Assembly: GCA_937958145.1 (NCBI GenBank)
Contig: CALGOE010000114.1
Location: 1-22,370 of the forward strand
Origin: an uncultured Desulfobacca sp.
GTDB taxonomy: Bacteria; Desulfobacterota; Desulfobaccia; Desulfobaccales; Desulfobaccaceae
DNA length: 22,370 nucleotides
Reading direction: 5' to 3'
Shown here: piece after piece, positions 1-6,747 of the stretch
Numbering within the stretch: position 1 is the stretch's first letter
Layout of the letters: each line of letters opens with the position of its first letter
Program-made: the position numbers and the translations under genes
Notes under the pieces: model-generated
Database searches by the model: none
Seen by the model: the letters and a program-made list of their open reading frames with translations, nothing else
What the model was told of the DNA's origin: nothing

Positions 1-24
1 CGATAAAGAAGCAAAGGAGGTCAT

Positions 25-1137
25 GTGGGCAACGATCTTTGGGGGCAGTTTGCCGATGAATGGGGCCCGGAAAAAATTATCCATATTTATGAACCCCGGC
101 TAAAACTGCGAGCCATGGTCATCATCGATAATACGGCCTTGGGGCCGGCCATTGGCGGTATCCGGATGGCCGCCGATATCAGTACCGAGGAGGTCTTCCG
201 GCTGGCCCGGACCATGACCTGGAAAAACGCCGCGGCCGGATTGCCCCACGGCGGCGCCAAAGCCGGCATTTTAGCCGATCCTGCCCTGCCGCGGAACGAG
301 AAAGAGCGGCTGCTGCGGGCGCTGGGTCGGGCCATGGCCGATCTCACGGATTATATTCCGGGTCCGGATATGGGCACTGATGAAGCCTGCATGGCCTATA
401 TCTATGACGAAAACCGGCGGGCCACCGGCCGGCCCAAGGTCACCGGCGGCATCCCCCTGGATGAGTTGGGCTCCACCGGCTTTGGCCTGGCAGTAGCGGC
501 GGAACAGATGGCCGGCCATCTGGGCCTGAGCCTGGTGGGAGCAAGGGTGGCCATCCAGGGGTTTGGCAATGTGGGCAAGGCTGCGGCCAAATTCCTGGAG
601 AAAAGCGGCGCCCGGTTGGTCGCCGCCAGCGACTCGGCCGGGGCCATCTACGATCCCGAAGGACTGAACGTCGCCCATCTCCTGGCCATTAAAGAACGGC
701 AGGGGAAGGTGGTGGAGTATCCCCAGGCCAGGACCATTGCCCCGGAGGCGATCTTTACCCTCCCCTGCGATATCCTGGTGCCGGCGGCCCGGCCCGATGT
801 CATCACCATGGCCAATGCCCCACACCTTCAGGCCAGAATGATCCTGCAAGGCGCCAATATCCCCCTGGCGGCCGAGGCGGAACGATACCTGCATGATCAG
901 GGGGTCCTGACGCTGCCTGATTTTATTGTCAATGCCGGCGGCGTCATCACCACCGCCATTGAATACCGCCAAGGCAGCGTTACCGAGGCCTTTGCCACCA
1001 TCCAGGAAAAGATCAGAGAGAACTGCCACGCGGTCCTGCGCCTCATGCAGGAGAAACACTTATACCCCCGGGAAGCCGGCCTGCAGCTGGCCCAAAACCG
1101 GGTTCGGGAAGGCATGTCCTATCGGCGCCGGTTTTGA
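25..1137 (+). CDS. Glu/Leu/Phe/Val dehydrogenase family protein
   Basis: NAD(P)-dependent oxidative deamination of an amino acid (glutamate or a branched-chain amino acid) to the 2-oxo acid, in the cytoplasm. The 370-aa product has the N-terminal substrate domain with the two lysines of the family (K67 in MTWKNAAAG, K79 in PHGGAKAG) and the catalytic aspartate D115 in GPDMGTDE. The C-terminal Rossmann domain carries GFGNVG (179-184), and PDFIVNAGGV lies near residue 300. The length is nearer leucine dehydrogenases (about 365 aa) than hexameric glutamate dehydrogenases (about 420-450), and MTWKNAAAG is leucine-dehydrogenase-like, but GPDMGTDE and ELGSTGFG are glutamate-dehydrogenase-like. I therefore leave the substrate open. 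The start is a GTG four bases after AGGAGG (15-20); an ATG at 23 is in another frame. The promoter lies outside the window. Confidence 0.93.
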   Translation: MGNDLWGQFADEWGPEKIIHIYEPRLKLRAMVIIDNTALGPAIGGIRMAADISTEEVFRLARTMTWKNAAAGLPHGGAKAGILADPALPRNEKERLLRALGRAMADLTDYIPGPDMGTDEACMAYIYDENRRATGRPKVTGGIPLDELGSTGFGLAVAAEQMAGHLGLSLVGARVAIQGFGNVGKAAAKFLEKSGARLVAASDSAGAIYDPEGLNVAHLLAIKERQGKVVEYPQARTIAPEAIFTLPCDILVPAARPDVITMANAPHLQARMILQGANIPLAAEAERYLHDQGVLTLPDFIVNAGGVITTAIEYRQGSVTEAFATIQEKIRENCHAVLRLMQEKHLYPREAGLQLAQNRVREGMSYRRRF

Positions 1138-1147
1138 GAAACCTGCC

Positions 1148-1177
1148 TTGACAAGAGAACCACAGGAAGTATATTAT
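1148..1177 (+). promoter_or_regulatory. Sigma70-type promoter of fur-feoA
   Basis: A perfect TTGACA (1148-1153) is followed by TATTAT (1172-1177) with an 18-bp spacer, or by ATATTA with 17 bp. It lies in the short gap after the dehydrogenase stop codon. The predicted transcription start is near 1184, downstream of the first in-frame TTG and at the first ATG of the fur frame, so those codons would not be usable from this promoter. Confidence 0.75.
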
Positions 1178-1192
1178 TGTTAATGGTTCTCA
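1178..1192 (+). promoter_or_regulatory. Fur-box-like operator (probable autoregulation)
   Basis: On the minus strand the 15-mer reads TGAGAACCATTAACA. It agrees with the 7-1-7 Fur core TGATAATnATTATCA at 11 of 14 defined positions. It sits directly at the predicted transcription start of the fur-feoA promoter, where a bound Fur protein would block RNA polymerase. Autoregulation is an inference from this position and from common Fur practice. Confidence 0.5.
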
Positions 1193-1212
1193 ATATACAT
1201 AATAAGGCTAAC

Positions 1213-1674
1213 GTGCCTGAATTGGCGGTTTTTAAGGAATTTATCAGATCCCGGGGGCTGCGCCAGACCCAGGAACGGGAAACGATTGTCCTGGAGATTT
1301 TCCGCAAACGGGAACATTTTGACGTTGATGAATTGTTTCTGCGGCTTTTGGCCCAGGGCAAAAAGATCTCCAAGGCCTCCATCTATCGGACCCTGCCCCT
1401 GTTGGTGGATTGCGGCCTCATCCGGGAAGTGAATTACGAAGACGGTCATTGGCACTACGAGCAGATTTATGGCCGGCCGCACCACTGTCATTTGCGCTGT
1501 GCGCAATGCGGCGCCATAGTGGAATTTGAAGAACCGCTCATGGCGGTGATCGAAAAGAAGCTGGCCCAGGCCCACGGCTATCAGATCACCAAACATATTT
1601 TAGAAGTGCATGGCTACTGTCCCCAATGTCAATCCCAGACGCCGGCCCCAAACCATGAGGAGCACCATGTCTGA
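1213..1674 (+). CDS. fur: Fur-family ferric uptake regulator
   Basis: Metal-sensing transcriptional repressor. The 153-aa product has the winged-helix DNA-binding half (residues 10-80, with the recognition segment SKASIYRTLPLL at 53-64) and the dimerisation/metal half. Cys pairs C96/C99 and C136/C139 form the usual structural zinc site, and the C terminus is His-rich (NHEEHHV). The metal motif normally read as HHDH or HHHH is HHCH here (90-93), so the position of the usual acidic ligand is a cysteine. I chose GTG 1213, preceded by AAGG, because the promoter places the transcript start near 1184. A longer reading from TTG 1177 or ATG 1183 is open but would begin at or before that point. The gene overlaps feoA by 8 bases, which suggests one iron-responsive unit. 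Fur rather than Zur or PerR is likely from the feoA partner but not proven. Confidence 0.9.
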   Translation: MPELAVFKEFIRSRGLRQTQERETIVLEIFRKREHFDVDELFLRLLAQGKKISKASIYRTLPLLVDCGLIREVNYEDGHWHYEQIYGRPHHCHLRCAQCGAIVEFEEPLMAVIEKKLAQAHGYQITKHILEVHGYCPQCQSQTPAPNHEEHHV

Positions 1675-1990
1675 TCAGGCCACGCTGCCGTTGGCAGGCC
1701 CTCTGACCCAGCCCTTGGCCACCTTTGCCGCGGGCCAGGACGTCGTTGTCACCGGATTTTTGGGCGGTTGCAAACTGCAGGGACGTCTGTTGGCCCTGGG
1801 ACTCTTTCCTGGCCAACGTTTGACCATCTGCCAGAACAACGGCAGTTCCCTGGTCGTCAGCCTCAATGGCAGCAAAATGGTCCTGGGCCGGGGGGTCAGT
1901 CAGAAAGTCCTGGCTGTGGCGGCCGGTCATTGCCTCCGTCGGGACGCCGACTGCTGCTGCCCCCGGCCGGAGGGCGATGGGCAGCGTTGA
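1667..1990 (+). CDS. feoA: FeoA-family SH3-like protein
   Basis: FeoA proteins are small cytosolic SH3-like partners of the FeoB ferrous iron transporter. Residues 13-86 fit the family: VVVTGFLGGCKLQGRLLALGLFPGQ, then VVSLNGSKMVLGRGVSQKVLAV. At 107 aa it is longer than a minimal FeoA of about 75-80 aa, with a short N-terminal extension and a Cys-rich tail (C89 and C96-C98 in DCCCP). The start ATG lies inside the end of fur, with GAGGAG (1657-1662) four bases upstream. No feoB follows; the next gene is a division gene with its own promoter, so this FeoA either works with a FeoB encoded elsewhere or has another role. Confidence 0.85.
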   Translation: MSDQATLPLAGPLTQPLATFAAGQDVVVTGFLGGCKLQGRLLALGLFPGQRLTICQNNGSSLVVSLNGSKMVLGRGVSQKVLAVAAGHCLRRDADCCCPRPEGDGQR

Positions 1991-1999
1991 CCTTTGCTT

Positions 2000-2028
2000 A
2001 CGCCAGCCGATTTTCCTGCTGGTGGCGT
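2000..2028 (+). other. Hairpin in the feoA-zapB gap
   Basis: ACGCCA (2000-2005) can pair with TGGCGT (2023-2028), with a further GC/GC pair inside. No T-run follows, so it is at best a weak transcription end for fur-feoA. Apart from this hairpin and the zapB promoter, I see nothing in 1991-2269: no credible coding region and no known RNA. Confidence 0.25.
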
Positions 2029-2210
2029 TCCCTCCATCCTGAGCCACTCTTCTCTCCACCAGCCGTTGTGACCGCCGCCCCGGGGCGTCGCCGTATTCAC
2101 CCGCCAGGCAATGAGCGTTTGCAAAACCCCTGCTTTTTGGTAGGATAAGTTGTTGTGACGCTTGGTCAAAAGCCCCTTGGCGCCTCCTCCTTCTCCCTTC
2201 AGAAAACACC

Positions 2211-2238
2211 TTGACTTTTTGACAACAAAGAATACAAT
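2211..2238 (+). promoter_or_regulatory. Sigma70-type promoter of zapB-zapA
   Basis: TTGACT (2211-2216) and TACAAT (2233-2238) are separated by 16 bp, and each differs from consensus by one base. The predicted start near 2245 leaves a leader of about 25 bases before the zapB GTG. Confidence 0.65.
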
Positions 2239-2269
2239 CATAGCATGACGCCAAAGAAAGGAACCGACC

Positions 2270-2500
2270 GTGGCGCTGGAACTATTTGAGGTGTTGGAAC
2301 GCAAGTTGGAAGACCTTCTCGGGCAATACCAGACCATGCAGAGTGAAAATGCGACCCTCATGAAGATGTTGGAGGAGCAAGAAAAAGCTTTGGCCGAGAC
2401 CAGAGAGGCGGTAACCAAGTTAAACAAAGAACGGGACATGGTTCGACAACGCCTCGATCAATTATTACACAAATTAGAAGTTTTAGGTCCCGAGAAATAG
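2270..2500 (+). CDS. zapB: ZapB-like cell division coiled-coil protein
   Basis: A 76-aa protein that is almost entirely coiled coil, with heptad-like Leu/Met spacing from LFEVLERKLEDLLGQY to LHKLEVLG. This is the size and character of ZapB-type proteins, which join ZapA to support the FtsZ ring. The family sequence is poorly conserved, so the call rests on size, coiled-coil pattern and the adjacent zapA. GTG 2270 is preceded by AAAGGA (2257-2262) with a 7-base spacer. Its stop codon TAG overlaps the ribosome binding site of zapA, so translation of the two is probably coupled. Confidence 0.75.
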   Translation: MALELFEVLERKLEDLLGQYQTMQSENATLMKMLEEQEKALAETREAVTKLNKERDMVRQRLDQLLHKLEVLGPEK

Positions 2501-2514
2501 GAGAAGGTTCTATT
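2499..2514 (+). promoter_or_regulatory. Ribosome binding site and AUU start of zapA
   Basis: AGGAGA overlaps the zapB stop codon and is followed, after 7 bases, by ATT. A strong Shine-Dalgarno at ideal spacing supports initiation at a rare start codon here. AUU is best known as the start codon of infC, where it allows control by IF3. Confidence 0.55.
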
Positions 2515-2811
2515 TCTACGTCAATTACTAAAAAGGTTGAGATCTTAGGACGACCCTTTACCCTGAGGAGCGATACCTCCCCCCAACACCTGGAAAATGT
2601 AGTTTATTTGGTACAGGAAAAGATCCAAGAAACGCGAAGAGCCTTGCCAAAGGCCGCCAATGAAGACATTGCGATCCTCGCGGCGTTGAACCTCGCGTTT
2701 GATTACCTTGAATTGAAGGAGGAATTCCATCATCTCCAACGGGAGATTGAAGTTAAGTCGAAAAATTTAATTCAATTACTGGAAATAAAAAGTTCACTTC
2801 CCCTGCGGTGA
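2512..2811 (+). CDS. zapA: Cell division protein ZapA, apparent AUU start
   Basis: ZapA binds and bundles FtsZ at the division site. The reading frame gives the full ZapA pattern: KKVEILGRPFTLRSD at the N terminus, then the EDIAILAALNLAFDYLELK helix and a C-terminal coiled coil. The first ATG, GTG or TTG in frame is TTG 2608, which would delete the conserved N-terminal strand pair (about 32 residues). Upstream the frame is open back to 2347 with no ATG, GTG, TTG or CTG. The best start is ATT 2512, 7 bases after AGGAGA (2499-2504), giving 99 aa, normal for ZapA. ATT 2524 and ATA 2497 are poorer alternatives. A -1 frameshift from the end of zapB into this frame cannot be excluded. Confidence 0.85.
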   Translation: MSTSITKKVEILGRPFTLRSDTSPQHLENVVYLVQEKIQETRRALPKAANEDIAILAALNLAFDYLELKEEFHHLQREIEVKSKNLIQLLEIKSSLPLR

Positions 2812-2871
2812 AGGTGATTGGCAGATCCATTATTGATCCAACACTATTTGAACCGGGACTCCAGTCAGACT

Positions 2872-3001
2872 CCGGTGTGCATATCCCTCCCGGGACAGCC
2901 TAAAGGAGTATCATGGCAGACCCACGTGTCCACCTACGGTTCAAGAACGGCCTGCCGACACGTCACGTTCGCGGGGGAGTGAATTTCTTTGGGCATGCCA
3001 G
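2872..3001 (+). ncRNA. ssrS: Candidate 6S RNA (SsrS)
   Basis: 6S RNA mimics an open promoter and sequesters sigma70 RNA polymerase. Its gene often lies directly behind zapA, as here. The region can fold as one long hairpin with a large central bubble. The closing stem is GGTGTGC (2874-2880) with GCATGCC (2993-2999). A second stem is CTCCC (2887-2891) with GGGAG (2975-2979). The terminal stem is ACGTGTC (2924-2930) with GACACGT (2957-2963). Between the last two is an asymmetric bubble (2892-2923 against 2964-2974). The 3' half contains GGTTCAAG followed by a GCCTGC segment, resembling the 3' half of known 6S RNAs. The ends are uncertain, and the core is shorter than the usual 160-190 nt. A 75-codon frame (2913-3140) behind AAAGGAG overlaps it. 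Confidence 0.5.
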
Positions 3002-3052
3002 CCGCATTTATAATATTTTAGGGTTGTTGCGGATCAGGACGACAAGAAACGA

Positions 3053-3076
3053 CGTTCGTGCGAATGTTTTGTTTTT
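3053..3076 (+). terminator. Possible rho-independent terminator
   Basis: CGTTC-GTGC-GAATG forms a short stem (3053-3066, with one G-U pair), immediately followed by TTTTGTTTTT (3067-3076). It would end the zapBA/6S transcript. The stem is short and moderately stable. Confidence 0.45.
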
Positions 3077-3383
3077 CGAACCTCTGGGTTCTGCATATAC
3101 AGAAGAGATGTTCATATCCGAGCATGTTTGTTGGCAATGATACTGACTATTTTCAGAGGAGGTTTCTCAGAGAGCATAGCCACGTAAAGATTGAGCGAGT
3201 CTTTGCCCGTATCTGAGGCCTTGTCATCCGCCATTCGCCGTTTCTTACCCCTGAATGCCACCCTCTTCCGGCTGGTAGCCGATTCTTTCTTTCACACGTT
3301 TCACAAGCGAACTATTGTGCATTTCGCCGCCCCGGATCGGGTTGCCGGGTGTGGTTTTTGATAGAGCGCAGAGGGGAAGATCT
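3077..3383 (+). other. Gene-poor leader upstream of rny
   Basis: No convincing coding region is visible here. It holds a 7-bp hairpin (AAAGATT at 3186-3192 with the AGTCTTT arm ending at 3204, one G-U pair). A weak promoter candidate, TTCACA (3291-3296) with TATTGT (3313-3318) and a 16-bp spacer, could serve rny. Base composition is lower in GC than in the neighbouring genes. Confidence 0.3.
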
Positions 3384-4955
3384 ATGGGGTTGCCGCTGGA
3401 ATCCGTGTCATTATTAGCGGTGGGCATAAGCGGCGTTTTGGGCATATTCGCTGGGTTTTATCTCCGCCGGATGATCATCGAATCGCGCATTGATTCGGTG
3501 GAGAATCTGGCCAAAAAGATCTTGGACGAAGCCCGCCGTGACGCCGAGGCCATCAAAAAGGAGACGGCCTTACAGGCCAAAGACCAGCTCTTCCAGATGA
3601 AGGTGGAGTTCGACAGGGAAACCAGAGAACGTCGACAAGAACTGAATAATCTGGAAAAACGCCTGCTCCAGAAAGAAGAGCATCTGGAAAAGAAGATGGG
3701 CATTCTGGACGGGAAGGAATCGGAGCTGGGAAACCGACAGAAAGCCATTGAGATCCTGGAGAAGGAGATCAAAGACAAGGAAGCCTATTATCATCATCTC
3801 ATTACCGAACAGAAGCTGCAATTGGAGCGGTTGGCCGGGATCAGTTCCGAGGAAGCCCGCAATATCCTCCTGAAGAACCTGGAACGGGAGGTGCGCACCG
3901 ACGCCGCCCGGCTGGTTAAGCGCCTTGAGACGGAAGCCCGGGAGATTGCCGACAAAAAAGCCAAGGAAATCATAGGCTTGGCTATTAAGCGGTATGCCAG
4001 CGAATATGTGGCGGAACAGACCGTGTCGGTGGTGAACCTGCCCAATGAAGAGATGAAAGGGCGCATCATCGGGCGGGAAGGGCGCAATATCCGGGCCTTG
4101 GAGGCCGCTACGGGTGTGGATGTAATTATCGACGACACGCCCGAGGCCGTGATCCTTTCGGCCTTCAATCCCATCCGCCGGGAGGTGGCCCGCCGCTCGT
4201 TGGAGCATCTGATCCTTGACGGCCGCATTCATCCGGCCCGGATTGAAGAAGTGGTGGAAAAGGTCAATCAGGAAGTGGAGACCAGTATCCGGGAGGCTGG
4301 CGAAGAGGCGGCTTTTGATGCCGGCGTGCACGGCCTCCATCCCGAATTGGTCAAACTCTTGGGCAAACTCCGCTATCGGACCAGTTATGCCCAGAACGTC
4401 CTGCAGCATTCCATTGAAGTCAGTTACCTGTGCGGTATCATGGCGGCGGAGCTGGGCCTGAATGTCAAACATGCCAAGCGGGCCGGGTTGCTCCATGATA
4501 TCGGCAAAGCGGTGGACCACGAAGTGGAGGGGCCCCATGCCCTCATCGGTGCGGAGCTGGCCAAACGTTACGGGGAGTCCCATCGGGTGATCCATGCCAT
4601 TCATGCCCACCACGAGGATATTCCGCCCGAGAGCGTGCTGGCGGTCCTGGTCCAGGCTGCGGATACCCTGTCGGGAGCCCGTCCCGGGGCGCGGCGGGAG
4701 ATGCTGGAGACCTATGTCCGTCGCCTGGAGGAATTGGAGAAGATCGCCCGCAGTTTTAATGGCGTCAATAAAACTTACGCCATCCAGGCCGGTCGGGAAA
4801 TCCGGCTCATCGTCGACAGCGATAAGGTCAGCGATGAAGAGGCCTTTCTGTTGTGCCGGGAGGCCACCAAAAAAATTGAGTCAGAATTGACCTATCCCGG
4901 TCAGATCAAGGTCACGGTCATACGGGAAACGCGGGCGGTGGATTATGCCCGCTAA
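3384..4955 (+). CDS. rny: Ribonuclease Y
   Basis: Membrane-anchored endoribonuclease that starts mRNA decay. The product has the complete RNase Y order in 523 aa, the normal length. A transmembrane helix lies at residues 8-28 (SLLAVGISGVLGIFAGFYL). It is followed by a long charged coiled coil (about 35-200), a KH RNA-binding domain with GRIIGREGRNIRALE (from about 226), and an HD domain with HDIGKA (H371, D372) and AIHAHHEDIPPES. ATG 3384 is preceded by GAGGGG (3371-3376). An in-frame ATG at 3315 would put 23 unlikely residues before the membrane anchor. The ymdB-type gene follows after 89 bases, the same pairing as rny-ymdB in Bacillus. No transcription stop is obvious between them. Confidence 0.97.
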   Translation: MGLPLESVSLLAVGISGVLGIFAGFYLRRMIIESRIDSVENLAKKILDEARRDAEAIKKETALQAKDQLFQMKVEFDRETRERRQELNNLEKRLLQKEEHLEKKMGILDGKESELGNRQKAIEILEKEIKDKEAYYHHLITEQKLQLERLAGISSEEARNILLKNLEREVRTDAARLVKRLETEAREIADKKAKEIIGLAIKRYASEYVAEQTVSVVNLPNEEMKGRIIGREGRNIRALEAATGVDVIIDDTPEAVILSAFNPIRREVARRSLEHLILDGRIHPARIEEVVEKVNQEVETSIREAGEEAAFDAGVHGLHPELVKLLGKLRYRTSYAQNVLQHSIEVSYLCGIMAAELGLNVKHAKRAGLLHDIGKAVDHEVEGPHALIGAELAKRYGESHRVIHAIHAHHEDIPPESVLAVLVQAADTLSGARPGARREMLETYVRRLEELEKIARSFNGVNKTYAIQAGREIRLIVDSDKVSDEEAFLLCREATKKIESELTYPGQIKVTVIRETRAVDYAR

Positions 4956-5044
4956 TTTTTTCCCGGCGGCAACGATTTTTCTTTGCAAATCTGCCGGGCT
5001 TGAGTAAAAGATTATAGGTCGGCGCAAGACCGGCAGGTTTGTCC

Positions 5045-5854
5045 ATGAAGATTTTTTTTATCGGTGATATTATGGGAGCGCCGGGGCGCAAAGCGCTGGC
5101 CGGGCTCCTGCACAAGGTGGTGGATAAATTTAATATTGACGTGGTGGTGGCCAACGGCGAAAATGCCTCGGGCGGCATGGGCATCACCCCGGAAGTGGCG
5201 GAACAACTGTTCCAGCTGGGCATCGACGTCATCACCACCGGCAACCATGTCTGGAAACACAAAGAGATCCAGGCGTATCTGGAGAGCACGGATCGCATGC
5301 TGCGGCCGGCCAATTACCCACCGGGCACGCCCGGACGGGGCCTCACCGTCATTGAAACGGCCAGCGGCGAGTTGGCGGCGATCCTGAACCTGGAAGGCCG
5401 GATCTTCATGAGTCCCCTGGAGTGCCCCTTTCGGACCGCGGACCGGGAACTGGCCACGCTCAAGGGAGATATTAAAGTCATCCTCGTGGACATGCATGCC
5501 GAGGCCACCAGTGAGAAGATAGCACTGGCCTGGTATCTGGACGGTCGGGTCAGCGCCGTGATCGGCACCCATACCCACGTGCAGACCGCGGATGAGCGGG
5601 TCTTCCCCCAGGGCATGGGCTATCTGACCGACGCCGGCATGACCGGCCCCATGGACGGCGTCATTGGCATGGATCGCCAGGTGATCCTGACCCGCTTTTT
5701 ATCGCAACTGCCGCAGAAATTCAAAGTAGCCAGCCAAAACCTGCAACTTCAGGGAGTGGTCCTGGATATTGCTGAGAATGGCAGATGCCGGGAGCTGGTC
5801 AGGATTCAGATGCATTTAACGGAAAACGGGGACCAGGGAAAAGGCAAGAGATAG
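5045..5854 (+). CDS. ymdB: YmdB-type metallophosphoesterase (TIGR00282 family)
   Basis: Dinuclear-metal phosphodiesterase. YmdB of Bacillus hydrolyses 2',3'-cyclic nucleotides and affects mRNA levels and cell-fate choice. All family metal and catalytic positions are visible in the 269-aa product: D8 (GDIMGAPGR), E39 and N40 (ANGENASGG), N67 and H68 (TTGNHVWKH), H151 (VDMHAEATSEK), and H176 and H178 (IGTHTHVQTAD). The usual length is about 265 aa. ATG 5045 is chosen over an upstream TTG at 5039, which would add only two residues. The gene is probably cotranscribed with rny, and a shared role in RNA turnover is a reasonable inference. Confidence 0.93.
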   Translation: MKIFFIGDIMGAPGRKALAGLLHKVVDKFNIDVVVANGENASGGMGITPEVAEQLFQLGIDVITTGNHVWKHKEIQAYLESTDRMLRPANYPPGTPGRGLTVIETASGELAAILNLEGRIFMSPLECPFRTADRELATLKGDIKVILVDMHAEATSEKIALAWYLDGRVSAVIGTHTHVQTADERVFPQGMGYLTDAGMTGPMDGVIGMDRQVILTRFLSQLPQKFKVASQNLQLQGVVLDIAENGRCRELVRIQMHLTENGDQGKGKR

Positions 5855-5954
5855 CAGTGGCCAGGAAAAAAGTTTTTTTTCTCCTCAAGACTGCCTTTGT
5901 TGCCAATTTCTTCCCCCAATGGCTGGGTGACCGCCAAGCAGAGAACGTACTGCC

Positions 5955-6713
5955 ATGACAGATTATGTTACCGGTTTTTCCCGGAAGTCTTCGGCCCGCC
6001 GTTTTGGGGCGGTCGCTCTGATTGCTCTGTTTTTATTGGCCTGTTCCACCTATCGGCCCCAGGTGACGCCTTTCCGGCTGCCCCAGGCCTATGCCAATGC
6101 CCAGAACGTTGACGGTTTAAGCAGCGCCGCCTCGGTTTGGCAAAACGAGCTGGAGGCCAAGAATGCCTTTGGCTTCAATATCCTGAGGGCAGGGTTGCTC
6201 CCGGTCCAGGTGGTTTTTGACAATCAGACCGTCCAGACCTATCAGATCAACCCTTCCCAGACCTTCCTGGTAAACGACCGGCAGGAATTGTTTCCGGTCC
6301 TGGATAATCAAAGCGCCTATGACCGGGTGCAACGGGCCCGCGCCGCGGGTGAGACCATCAAAGGAGTGGGGAAAGGGGCCGTGCTGGGGAGTGCCGCCGG
6401 GGCTCTGATCGGCGCCGCCATCGGGGTGGCGGCCGGCCGCTCGGCCGGGGATTATGCCATGCGGGGGGCGGTTACCGGTGGGGCAGCCGGCGCCATCCTG
6501 GGAGCCAGCCAGGGGGCTGGCGATACGGCCCTGGCCCGCCAGATCGCCGACGATTTACATAACCGTTCCCTGAAGAACAACGTCATCCGACCTCAGGAGA
6601 TTTCCCAAGGAATCATTTTTTTCCCGGCTGAGGCAGGTCAGCCGACGCAATTGCGCTTACAGTTGCGGGAAAAGGACACGGATAAGATTATTAACCTCCT
6701 CTTCCCCTTGTGA
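5955..6713 (+). CDS. Lipoprotein with glycine-zipper segment, function unknown
   Basis: A 252-aa exported lipoprotein. The N terminus has basic residues (RKSSARR), a hydrophobic stretch and the lipobox LLAC with C30 as the lipidation site. Residues 137-189 form a Gly/Ala-rich glycine zipper (GAVLGSAAGALIGAAIGVAAG, then GAVTGGAAGAILGASQGAG) that can insert in or span a membrane. The flanking parts (80-125 and 200-252) look like soluble beta-rich domains. I cannot name a substrate or process; an envelope-stability or outer-membrane role is a guess from the architecture. No clear Shine-Dalgarno precedes ATG 5955, and no better start is in frame. A run of eight T at 5873-5880, inside the inverted repeat 5840-5846/5892-5898, may end the rny-ymdB transcript upstream. 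Confidence 0.8.
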   Translation: MTDYVTGFSRKSSARRFGAVALIALFLLACSTYRPQVTPFRLPQAYANAQNVDGLSSAASVWQNELEAKNAFGFNILRAGLLPVQVVFDNQTVQTYQINPSQTFLVNDRQELFPVLDNQSAYDRVQRARAAGETIKGVGKGAVLGSAAGALIGAAIGVAAGRSAGDYAMRGAVTGGAAGAILGASQGAGDTALARQIADDLHNRSLKNNVIRPQEISQGIIFFPAEAGQPTQLRLQLREKDTDKIINLLFPL

Positions 6714-6747
6714 CCGTAACTTCGGGGCCGCGGAGAAAGGTAGATAG

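Noticed and set aside
271..1059. Long minus-strand frame of 262 codons opposite the dehydrogenase
   Set aside because: It mirrors codon bias of the GC-rich + strand gene, which has full family motifs. Similar minus-strand frames opposite rny, the helicase and secDF were rejected for the same reason.
1768..2148. 126-codon frame across the end of feoA
   Set aside because: It runs in another frame of feoA and into the gap; composition is Pro/Arg-rich and there is no ribosome site or family match.
2913..3140. 75-codon frame behind AAAGGAG, as a small protein gene
   Set aside because: It overlaps the candidate 6S fold and the terminator-like hairpin, and its product shows no family features. The position behind zapA favours an RNA, but a protein is not fully excluded.
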